Assembly: GCA_021835265.1 (NCBI GenBank)
Contig: JAKBQK010000129.1
Span: 1-19,709 of the forward strand
Length of the DNA: 19,709 nt
Reading direction: 5' to 3'
Origin: Thermoplasmata archaeon
Lineage (GTDB): Archaea > Thermoplasmatota > Thermoplasmata > Thermoplasmatales > Thermoplasmataceae
Below, piece after piece: positions 1-6,676 of this stretch; within the stretch, counting starts at the first letter, position 1, and each line of letters starts with the position of its first letter. The position numbers and the translations under genes are program-made. The notes beneath the pieces are model-generated. The model was not told the origin of the DNA. It did no database searches and saw only the letters and a program-made list of their open reading frames with translations.

Positions 1-11
1 TAATCTTAGAA

Positions 12-86
12 CGGGCGCGAGGGGATTTGAACCCCTGATCTACAGCTTAGGAGGCTGTTGCCATATCCATGCTTGGCCACGCGCCC
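12..86 (-). tRNA. tRNA-Arg, anticodon CCU
   Basis: Read on the minus strand, a full cloverleaf is visible. The acceptor stem GGGCGCG pairs perfectly with CGCGCCC and the discriminator base is G. The D arm is GCCA/TGGC with GG in the loop. The anticodon stem ACAGC/GCTGT encloses loop CTCCTAA, giving anticodon CCU, which reads the arginine codon AGG. The variable loop has five bases, and the T arm AGGGG/CCCCT has loop TTCAAAT. CCA is not encoded and there is no intron. AGG and AGA are common arginine codons in the neighbouring genes, so this is an ordinary housekeeping tRNA. tRNA genes are frequent integration sites, but I saw no duplicated 3' tRNA fragment in the rest of the window. Confidence 0.97.
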
Positions 87-107
87 TTGGTTCCCAAAAT
101 GCATAAT

Positions 108-117
108 GGTATATTTC
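108..117 (-). promoter_or_regulatory. Box A (TATA) promoter of the tRNA-Arg gene
   Basis: On the minus strand the sequence GAAATATACC is centred about 26 nt upstream of the first tRNA base. This is the usual spacing of an archaeal TATA element when transcription starts at or near the mature 5' end. Confidence 0.6.
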
Positions 118-332
118 ATTATCTAAACCATCTCAATTTGAATAAGAATGCAATTTTCAAGCATCGAAATTTAATTTCAACCTAATTGGGGGATTCTCCC
201 TTTTTTTATTTTAATCTATTATTATATTTATCTAACGAGAGTTTTATACAAACTTGAAATTCAATAATCTCATTTATACATCATAAACAATTTTAGAGGC
301 AAATAGTTCAAGATTCAAAGCTGTTACTTAAA

Positions 333-340
333 GTTTTTAA
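333..340 (+). promoter_or_regulatory. TATA element upstream of the 41-codon ORF
   Basis: GTTTTTAA is centred about 24 nt before the ATG at 361. It closely resembles GTTTTTAAAG upstream of the glycosyltransferase at 5493 and CTTTTTAAA upstream of the nucleotidyltransferase operon. The spacing fits a leaderless transcript. Confidence 0.35.
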
Positions 341-360
341 GTTGAAATATTATTAAAGAA

Positions 361-486
361 ATGACACCAAGTTTGAATATGAAGAATAAGATATTTTTTC
401 GCACAGTGCATCTACTCATTCTATTTTTTGCTCACGCTTTTTACTATAACCTTTCCATTATCTTCCTTGAATATTTGAAATTTTAG
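361..486 (+). CDS. Possible 41-residue single-span membrane microprotein
   Basis: An ATG at 361 opens 41 codons ending with TAG at 484-486; a second in-frame ATG is at 379. After a short start with lysines (MTPSLNMKNK), about 25 mostly hydrophobic and aromatic residues follow, rich in L, I, F, Y and A. That would form one membrane span or a signal anchor, with a short tail ending EYLKF. A well-placed TATA element lies at 333-340, at the same distance as at the real genes here. I recognise no family. In DNA this AT-rich, a 41-codon open frame with Phe, Ile and Leu can arise by chance, so the promoter match is the main support. No neighbouring gene points to a role. Confidence 0.3.
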   Translation: MTPSLNMKNKIFFRTVHLLILFFAHAFYYNLSIIFLEYLKF

Positions 487-1297
487 TACTCAACTGTTTT
501 TTGAGATGCTATTTTTCATAGTTTAAGTCACACATTATGAACCAATTTATTTTGGACAACTTCATTAGAAGATTCAACCACAAAGAAACATATTTTATTA
601 TCAATTTCAATATTTTAGATGTATCTGATCTCAACTCATTATATATTATAATATGTTTTTATTCTGTGCATATATAACATTGCGATCTTGTATTGTAAAT
701 TCTTCACTTATTCAATTTGAAGCTAATGTTTTGCATTTGCTTCATTATCACTATAAACTTCAAAAGTTAATTCCAACTTATGTAATTATATATTGATTCC
801 TTTAGACTCCAAGTTTATGAAGAATATAGCAATAGTTTTACCGACTCTACATCTAATTGCTTAGGTGATACAAATTCTCGTCTTTAGGTGTGTACATCAT
901 TAAAAGTCGCATCAAAAAGTTATAATGGACTCAGGCATGTTTCACCATTCCATAATGAAAAAAGATTGGCTTTTAACCTCCTACGTTTCCTAATAATCCA
1001 CGGTTTTTTGATGGTCTAGAAAACCGTACAATAATTCTTTCCATTCTGATAATCTTGCATCGCTCATCTCATACATAGAAAGACCTGTTTCAAAATAATG
1101 TGGTTTGGATACAATATGATTCGAGTTTATGCTTTTCATATTGTAAAAATGGATCAGCACGGAAATTGAGGTAATGAGAATAAGTTATAATAAACATTTT
1201 ATATACCATCATTTAAGGAATACAATAAAATTGCGTCAATTCACGATTCAATCAAGACTGATTATATACGTGAGTAAATTAGTTCATAGATTTCCCT
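487..1297. other. AT-rich intergenic region, no secure gene
   Basis: No open frame here resembles a known family. A minus-strand frame of 49 codons starts at an ATG near 1143 and stops at a TAG near 995. It is rich in charged and aromatic residues (for example SDARLSEWKELLYGF). It has no Shine-Dalgarno and no TATA at the right distance, and a frame this long is expected by chance. An 8-bp perfect inverted repeat, ACGGTTTT (1000-1007) with AAAACCGT (1020-1027), lies at its 3' end. The function of both is unknown. Confidence 0.4.
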
Positions 1298-1327
1298 GAT
1301 GCCTCTTGGCATCGAGAAGAAATTCTC
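1298..1327 (+). other. Tandem abutting hairpins, candidate small RNA
   Basis: Two perfect stem-loops sit side by side without a gap. GATGCC(TCTT)GGCATC spans 1298-1313 and GAGAA(GAAA)TTCTC spans 1314-1327. The second loop is a GNRA tetraloop if the + strand is transcribed. A TATA-like TTATATAC at 1262-1269 would place a start near 1290, just before the first hairpin. The segment is more GC-rich than its surroundings, which is typical of structured RNAs in AT-rich genomes. The strand is not certain, because a TATA-like sequence also lies on the other side (about 1330-1338, minus). No RNA family is recognised. Confidence 0.3.
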
Positions 1328-1490
1328 TTATTATAACGAGTAAAAGTTGTTAACATTTATTATAGATTACACTAATTCAAGAGGAAATTTCATAACAAGG
1401 AATTCTTCACGAAATAATATAAGAAATTGTTGAGAAAAAAGAGAAAAGGAAGTTAGATCATATGGGTCAGTTAGAGAGAAATGAAAAGTG

Positions 1491-1505
1491 CTCCAATCTT
1501 TGGAG
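1491..1505 (-). terminator. Hairpin downstream of the nucleotide-sugar operon
   Basis: A perfect 6-bp inverted repeat with a 3-nt loop (CTCCAA-TCT-TTGGAG on +) lies about 60 nt past the stop of the last operon gene. On the minus strand a short T-rich run follows it. It could mark the transcript 3' end, although archaeal termination relies mainly on T-runs. Confidence 0.3.
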
Positions 1506-1564
1506 AAGTCACACAATTCTTAATAAAGTGCATTCTTCATTAACTAATATTCTGTTAATAAGAA

Positions 1565-2488
1565 TCAACTACCTTCTCGTTCCTTTAATATATTTCCTAT
1601 TCCTTCTCCAAGCAAGACTTTAGGATACCATCCAAGTCTTTTTATCTTCGTAATGTCTGCAGCTCTCCTCTTCGGATCATTTTCGGGTAATTCCCTAAAC
1701 TCGATTTCAGACTTAGAGTCAATAATATTTTTCACAATTTGAGCTAATTCGAGGATTGTCGTTTCCTTGTCATTTCCAATGTTATAGACTTCCCCTATAT
1801 TGCCCTTTTCTATGGTAGTAATTACTCCTTCAATCGTATCTCGAACATAAGTGAATGATCTTGTTTGGGTTCCATCACCATATATTGTCAGAGGCTCATT
1901 GTTGAGAGCCTGTTGAATAAATCTATCGACAACTCTACCATAGAAGTCCCCACCTCTCATTCTCGGGCCGTATGTGTTGAAGAAGCGAAGAATGATATTT
2001 TTCAGCCCGTACTGTTTTTCGTATGCTTTAGTAAGTGCATCCCCAAATCTTTTTCCTTCATCGTAGGATGACCTAGACCCAGTGGTACTGACTTGTCCTA
2101 AGTACGTTTCAGGAGTTGGAATTTGCGTGGCATCGCCATAGACCTCTGATGATGATGCGTAGATGTAAAGAGCATTTGAATTAAGTGCGGTCTCTATAAG
2201 ATTCTTGGATCCAACTGCATTGGATAAAGCCACGTCAACGGGGTGAGTCTCCCATTCCACTCTACTCGCTCTGCTAGCAAAATTAATAACCATATCATAT
2301 TTTTCATTTGTGTGAAATTTATTTACGTCACATTCTACAATTGAAATTCTATTTTCTAAACCGGATAAATTGGATCGTAGTCCGCTTGCAAAGTTGTCCA
2401 AAACGTGCACCTCATAATCTTTCTCCACAAATCTTTCAGTCAGATAAGATCCTAAGAAGCCAGCTCCTCCAGCAAGCAATATTTTCAT
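1565..2488 (-). CDS. NAD-dependent sugar decarboxylase/epimerase, UDP-xylose synthase-like
   Basis: This is an extended short-chain dehydrogenase of 307 residues. The Rossmann glycine motif GGAGFLG is at residues 7-13 and the NAD-ribose-binding Asp near 31. The SSSEVYG strand is at 112-118 and the catalytic Tyr142-Lys146 lie in YDEGK. The YDEGKR segment, together with FFNTYGPRM, GRVVDRF and YGDGTQTRSF, is more typical of UDP-glucuronate decarboxylases than of GalE. The probable reaction is therefore UDP-glucuronate to UDP-xylose, or to a UDP-4-keto-pentose. It is the last gene of a three-gene operon; its ATG overlaps the preceding stop by 4 nt (ATGA), which suggests translational coupling. 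The dehydrogenase just upstream would make its substrate, supporting the assignment. UDP-glucose 4-epimerase is the main alternative. Confidence 0.75.
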   Translation of the reverse strand: MKILLAGGAGFLGSYLTERFVEKDYEVHVLDNFASGLRSNLSGLENRISIVECDVNKFHTNEKYDMVINFASRASRVEWETHPVDVALSNAVGSKNLIETALNSNALYIYASSSEVYGDATQIPTPETYLGQVSTTGSRSSYDEGKRFGDALTKAYEKQYGLKNIILRFFNTYGPRMRGGDFYGRVVDRFIQQALNNEPLTIYGDGTQTRSFTYVRDTIEGVITTIEKGNIGEVYNIGNDKETTILELAQIVKNIIDSKSEIEFRELPENDPKRRAADITKIKRLGWYPKVLLGEGIGNILKEREGS

Positions 2489-3783
2489 AGTCTGCCGTAC
2501 CCGTGATATTCAAATCCCATTTGTAAGGCACTATTCCTAGATATTAGTCCTCTTGTATCTAATATCAGTGGCAACTCTGCCATGTTTTCCTTGAGAATTT
2601 TCAAGTCAATGCTTTTGTATTCACTATGATCGGTTAGTAATAGCAAGATATCTGAATTAAAGGATGCATCATACAGGTCTATAGCTACTTCATGCCTTGT
2701 TCTGGAAACATATGGGTCAGTGAGCACAACAATGAATCCAAATTTCTCTAGTTCTGATTTGATCTCATAAGATGATGAAAATCTAATATCGTCTGTATCT
2801 CCCTTGAATGCGACTCCTGCTATCGTCACTTTTTTCCTACCTCTTGCGAATTCATTTACAAGCTTAATGATATGGAAAGGGATAGATCTGTTCACAGACT
2901 TTGCTGCATCCACCATTTGAAGGTCGAGATCCAATTTTCTGAGATGCGCCCTAAGAATGAATGGATCCTTATTAAGGCAAGAGCCACCTACCCCGGGCCC
3001 AGGGATCATCAAACCGGCATTTCTCGGATAACCTTGCTTGGCTGCATGTAACAATTCAAGTACATCGACTCCAACTTTCTCGGAAATTAAGGCAATTTCA
3101 TTTGTCAAACCTAGGAAAACAAATCTGGAATAGTTGTCAACCATTTTTACCATTTCTGCTGTTTCAGGGTTAGAAACTTGTATAATATCCCCCCCTAGGG
3201 AACCAATAATCTTAGCCACGATATCAAAAGTCTCGGAATCAGATGCGCCAATGATTTTTGGAAGAGAAGTAAAATCTTTAATGGCCTGTCCTTCTACCAT
3301 CCTTTCTGGTGAAAATGCAATTCCTATCTCATCTGGAACCTTGAATCCATAGCCTTCAATTCTCCCTCTGACTATTTTATTTGTTGTGCCTGGTGGGACT
3401 GTTGACTTTAGTATGATTATGTCGCCATTTCTAAGATTATTTTTCAGAAGGTCAAACGCCTCATTTAATTGCGAGTAATCAATATAGTCGGTTACTGAAT
3501 CATACGGTGTTCCAACAGTAATAATCTTAATCTTCGCGCTCTTGAGCTGACTTGTCTTATGGGTAATTTGCAAATTATGAAGTATATCTTTATCAAATAG
3601 AAGTTTATCTACTCCTGGTTCAGTTATCGGCGATTCACCAATTTTTATTTTTTTTATTTTTTCTATGTCAGTGTCAAATCCAATGATAAGGAACTGACGA
3701 GCAAGTAAAAGACTAAGTGGGAGTCCAACATAACCCAACCCGATAACTGCTATCCGGTCATTCATAGGATCAAATGTCTTCAA
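2485..3783 (-). CDS. UDP-sugar 6-dehydrogenase (UDP-glucose or UDP-ManNAc type)
   Basis: A nucleotide-sugar dehydrogenase of 432 residues, about the normal family length. The N-terminal NAD domain has GLGYVG at 15-20. The signature SPERMVEGQAI lies near residue 157. The catalytic cysteine, near 269, is in GPGVGGSCLNKDP, and the C-terminal UDP-binding domain includes AGVAFKGDTDDIR. The enzyme oxidises C6 of a UDP-sugar to the uronate with two NAD+. SPERMxEG resembles the UDP-N-acetylmannosamine branch (WecC-like). The adjacent decarboxylase argues for UDP-glucose as substrate, so I leave this open. The chosen start is a TTG that overlaps the upstream stop by 4 nt; an ATG at 3763-3765 (Met7) is an equally plausible start. 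Neither has a strong Shine-Dalgarno. Confidence 0.88.
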   Translation of the reverse strand: MKTFDPMNDRIAVIGLGYVGLPLSLLLARQFLIIGFDTDIEKIKKIKIGESPITEPGVDKLLFDKDILHNLQITHKTSQLKSAKIKIITVGTPYDSVTDYIDYSQLNEAFDLLKNNLRNGDIIILKSTVPPGTTNKIVRGRIEGYGFKVPDEIGIAFSPERMVEGQAIKDFTSLPKIIGASDSETFDIVAKIIGSLGGDIIQVSNPETAEMVKMVDNYSRFVFLGLTNEIALISEKVGVDVLELLHAAKQGYPRNAGLMIPGPGVGGSCLNKDPFILRAHLRKLDLDLQMVDAAKSVNRSIPFHIIKLVNEFARGRKKVTIAGVAFKGDTDDIRFSSSYEIKSELEKFGFIVVLTDPYVSRTRHEVAIDLYDASFNSDILLLLTDHSEYKSIDLKILKENMAELPLILDTRGLISRNSALQMGFEYHGYGRL

Positions 3784-4520
3784 GGCGGAACGATCCCCTT
3801 TTTATTTATCATAAAATTTTCAGCTTTTAAGTAGGAATCCATAGTTCCGACGTCCCACCAGTAATTGACATTTGCAACGTAACCAGAAAGCTTCTTTTCT
3901 TCAGCCAGTCTTGGAAAAATGGTATTTTCAAGTTTAAAGCGTTTTGGAACAAAGTATGAAGTTCTCTGTTCGATCAACTTTCGATCGAATATGTAAAATC
4001 CAGTATTGACTAATGCAGGAATATCTTCACTTTTTGCTGACTTTTCTTCAAATCTTGTTATCTTTGAATCGTCCTCCAAAGTTACCCTTCCAAATCTCTT
4101 TGCCTCCTCTCTGTCTTCAAGTGAAAAAATAGCTATTGTTGCAAGATTCCCAGTCTCTTTATGTTTATTATAAAGTTTTGCCATATTAACATCAGTTATA
4201 ATGTCCCCATTCATAATCGCTGTATCTTCATTCCTAGAAATTTGTTCAAGTGCGATGGACAAATCACCACCAGTTTCCCAACCAAGTCCTCTAACAACCT
4301 TAACATTGTCTATTCCAGTATTTTTAAGATATCTTTCTATAGTATCCAAATGTTCAGAAGCAACTATATAATGATCCTCAATATTGAGTTCTTTCAAATT
4401 GCTTAGGAGGTAATCTAAAACTGGTTGTCCCTTAACTGGTAGAAGTATTTTTGGCACATAGTAGGAAAGAGGTCTCATTCTTGTGCCAGGACCTGCAGCA
4501 AGAATTATGGATATCAACAT
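3780..4520 (-). CDS. Sugar-1-phosphate nucleotidyltransferase
   Basis: This 246-residue protein has the nucleotidyltransferase fold. The NTP-binding loop LAAGPGTRM is at 7-15, with PKILLPV at 23-29. The TGG motif is near 83-85, the metal-binding NGD at 104-106, NTGFYIF in the second half and WWDVGT near the C terminus. It is catalytic-domain-only: the left-handed beta-helix found in GlmU or longer archaeal homologues is absent. It would make an NDP-hexose from a hexose-1-phosphate and NTP; the operon partners suggest glucose-1-phosphate and UTP, but sequence alone cannot fix this. It is the first gene of the operon. A TATA box about 25 nt upstream of its ATG predicts a leaderless transcript. 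Confidence 0.85.
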   Translation of the reverse strand: MLISIILAAGPGTRMRPLSYYVPKILLPVKGQPVLDYLLSNLKELNIEDHYIVASEHLDTIERYLKNTGIDNVKVVRGLGWETGGDLSIALEQISRNEDTAIMNGDIITDVNMAKLYNKHKETGNLATIAIFSLEDREEAKRFGRVTLEDDSKITRFEEKSAKSEDIPALVNTGFYIFDRKLIEQRTSYFVPKRFKLENTIFPRLAEEKKLSGYVANVNYWWDVGTMDSYLKAENFMINKKGIVPP

Positions 4521-4539
4521 AGATGGTATGTTGACAGAG

Positions 4540-4549
4540 TTTAAAAAGT
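4540..4549 (-). promoter_or_regulatory. Promoter of the three-gene nucleotide-sugar operon
   Basis: On the minus strand ACTTTTTAAA is centred about 25 nt upstream of the nucleotidyltransferase ATG. This is a typical archaeal box A, and the spacing implies that the mRNA starts at or next to the start codon. Confidence 0.6.
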
Positions 4550-5460
4550 ATTCTAAGCTTTAAAGGAATCTCAACATATTCGCTTAAAGTGTTCAGTTGA
4601 ATACATTGAGGTTTCAGCATTATTGGTTAAATTGGAAAGTGCTTCACTTCAATGTTCACAGTGAATATAAACACAATGAAATATGGAAACATGTCTTTTT
4701 TTCATATTTTCTTTTTCCTTTGGTAATTGGAATTTAAGAGTTGTCCCACCTATAATTTGTTTCTGATTTTTAGTCTAAATTTATTTTTTTTACATTCCGC
4801 TTCCCAATTTTCAATTGAGATTCAAAAAGCTCATTGGATTTAACTTTTCATAATCGATTATAGAGAATTAATTATACTAATTATATAATACTTATTCTCT
4901 CTTTATTATGGAGTGTAATGATACAATTTTCGAAATAGGATATATTCATTTTTTAAGAAGTGAGTTATATTCTTAGATCCTTGCATTTTCAGAATTGACC
5001 TCTCATCTGTATTCATCAACAATTTTAAAAAGTTCAGAGAGGTAATTCGATATTTTGGATTTGTTATCCCGCAATCCATGGACTTCACAAGCACTTTAAT
5101 ATTCTTCGCATTCTGGTAAATTTACTAACTCACCACAATCAAGGACTGGACTTTCTTGAATAATCTATATATGACACCGTTTTCCTCCGAGTTTCACTCG
5201 TTTCCAAGAGGACTAATCTCAGTTTTATAGATATACTCCTGCAATCAGTTCCGAATCAGGGTTGGTTCCCATACCATGCTATTGGTATCTTCATTTTTGA
5301 TACAAAAAAGATATCTTAAACTCTTTAACATTTTTCTTTAAATCAAAATGATTTTCAAAGCGTGCATAGTGAATATTATAAATCAATTGTTTTATAAATG
5401 TTGATAATTAGTATATAGGGGGTTAATGCAAAATTTACGGATAATAATCTTCTGAGATAA
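4550..5460. other. AT-rich intergenic region between divergent units
   Basis: I see no convincing gene. A 57-62-codon minus-strand frame ends at 4906 and starts at an ATG at 5079 or a GTG at 5094. It has no homology I recognise and its TATA-like sequence is too close to the start. The segment 5160-5290 is richer in GC. It contains a small hairpin, CGAGT-TTC-ACTCG (5188-5200), and a 15-codon open stretch on the minus strand (MGTNPDSELIAGVYL) that could be the eroded end of a former gene. Confidence 0.4.
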
Positions 5461-5470
5461 GTTTTTAAAG
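5461..5470 (+). promoter_or_regulatory. Promoter of the GT4/GT-C pair
   Basis: GTTTTTAAAG is centred about 28 nt before the ATG at 5493, the best-formed box A in the window. A leaderless start is predicted. Confidence 0.6.
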
Positions 5471-5473
5471 AAA

Positions 5474-5492
5474 TCGACTTTTATTAAGTCGA
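5474..5492 (+). promoter_or_regulatory. Perfect palindrome between TATA box and start codon, putative operator
   Basis: TCGACTT (5474-5480) and AAGTCGA (5486-5492) form a perfect 7-bp inverted repeat with a 5-nt spacer. It ends at the base before the ATG. With the TATA at 5461-5470 it covers the predicted transcription start, which is where archaeal repressors of the helix-turn-helix type usually bind. No regulator gene is nearby. Confidence 0.4.
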
Positions 5493-6674
5493 ATGACATC
5501 AGACATAAAAATGAATATTCTCTGGATTGATTTGGGGATAGGTGATATAGGCGGTGGGCAAATATATAACTCACGTTTAATGAATAGTCTAGATGACAAC
5601 TTCAATCTATTCTTGCTTACTAGTTTTGAAAAATTTTATGTTAACAACCTTAAAAAAAATATTGTTGTAGTAAAATATGGAAGAATGAAAATTTACATGG
5701 ATTTTTTGTTGAATAAAATAATTAAAAGAAGAAACAGAGTACTCATAATATTATTACTTGCTTTACCTTTATTTTTTGAATTACTTTATTTAAAAAAAGG
5801 GCTTAAAAAATTAAATATTAATATTGATTTAATAATATCTACAGATGGATATTACATCGGCGAATTATTGTCAATTTTTTCTGGGTTTAAGAAAGTTAAA
5901 AGAATTCATCTAGTTCACTCAGCCACTCCTATTAATTTAAAGGGAGTACCATTCTCAAGAGACTTTATAAAAATAATATTGCGATTTGTAAGCACTTATG
6001 GGCGAGTTTTCTTTTTAACATTAAATAGTAAAGCGACTTCTGATTTTAACGAAATTTTTCCAATGTCAGCTTTTCAACTCGGTGTAGGTATAGACGTAGA
6101 GCGCTACTTCCCTAGAAATTGGGAAGACAGAGAAAATATTATCCTTTACGTGGGAAGAATAGATGAAAGGCAAAAAAACTTATCAATTTTGATTAAAGTT
6201 GCACGTGTAGTTGAAGGAACACAATTTAAAATCGTAATTGCAGGGGATGGCAAAGACCTTCAATATTACAAGAAATTAAGTTCTAGCTTAGGAGTAGAAC
6301 CGTATATCAATTTTTTAGGTTATATCGGAGAAGACGAGAAATTAGAATTGTTGGCGAGATCTAAAATTTTTGTTAACCCTTCAATAGAAGAAGGTTTGAG
6401 CAACGCTGTGCTTGAAGCTATGAGCTGTGGTTGTGCAACAATATGTGTGGATAATGATGGTTCAAGGTCTGCAATAGTAAATAATGTTGATGGTATAATA
6501 ATAAGTAATTATGTAGTTGAACTTGAATCGGCTCTGAGGTCATTAATGAACAATGAAAGAAAAATGCAGTTTCTTTCAAGCAATGCGAGAAGTAAAGTCA
6601 TTCAATCTTTTTCTTTGGTTTATATTGCAAATAAACTAAAGAAATTTTTATATACTATAAATCAGGAGGCATAA
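5493..6674 (+). CDS. Glycosyltransferase family 4
   Basis: A retaining GT-B glycosyltransferase of 393 residues. The N-terminal domain has a glycine-rich loop (GIGDIGGGQIYNSRL, about 15-29). A strongly hydrophobic stretch at about 83-100 may tether it to the membrane. The C-terminal donor-binding domain begins at YVGRIDERQKN (about 219-229), continues through IAGDGKD, and has the family EX7E motif at Glu300 and Glu308 (EGLSNAVLE). It should transfer a sugar from an NDP-sugar to a lipid-linked or glycan acceptor on the cytoplasmic face; donor and acceptor are unknown. The ATG at 5493 is preferred because of the TATA box. The in-frame Met7 is an alternative. The next gene follows after two bases, so the pair is probably co-transcribed. 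Confidence 0.88.
   Translation: MTSDIKMNILWIDLGIGDIGGGQIYNSRLMNSLDDNFNLFLLTSFEKFYVNNLKKNIVVVKYGRMKIYMDFLLNKIIKRRNRVLIILLLALPLFFELLYLKKGLKKLNINIDLIISTDGYYIGELLSIFSGFKKVKRIHLVHSATPINLKGVPFSRDFIKIILRFVSTYGRVFFLTLNSKATSDFNEIFPMSAFQLGVGIDVERYFPRNWEDRENIILYVGRIDERQKNLSILIKVARVVEGTQFKIVIAGDGKDLQYYKKLSSSLGVEPYINFLGYIGEDEKLELLARSKIFVNPSIEEGLSNAVLEAMSCGCATICVDNDGSRSAIVNNVDGIIISNYVVELESALRSLMNNERKMQFLSSNARSKVIQSFSLVYIANKLKKFLYTINQEA
6664..6669 (+). promoter_or_regulatory. Strong Shine-Dalgarno for the GT-C-like gene
   Basis: AGGAGG lies inside the last codons of the GT4 gene, 7 nt before the GTG at 6677. It fixes that GTG as the start and supports translation from a shared mRNA. Confidence 0.7.
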
Positions 6675-6676
6675 TT

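Noticed and set aside
1462..1623. 53-codon plus-strand frame starting before the end of the decarboxylase gene
   Set aside because: Half of it is antisense to the decarboxylase, and the ribosome-site match is weak and badly spaced.
4906..5094. 62-codon minus-strand frame
   Set aside because: GTG start without a Shine-Dalgarno or properly spaced TATA; no family seen. It could be real but is not supportable.
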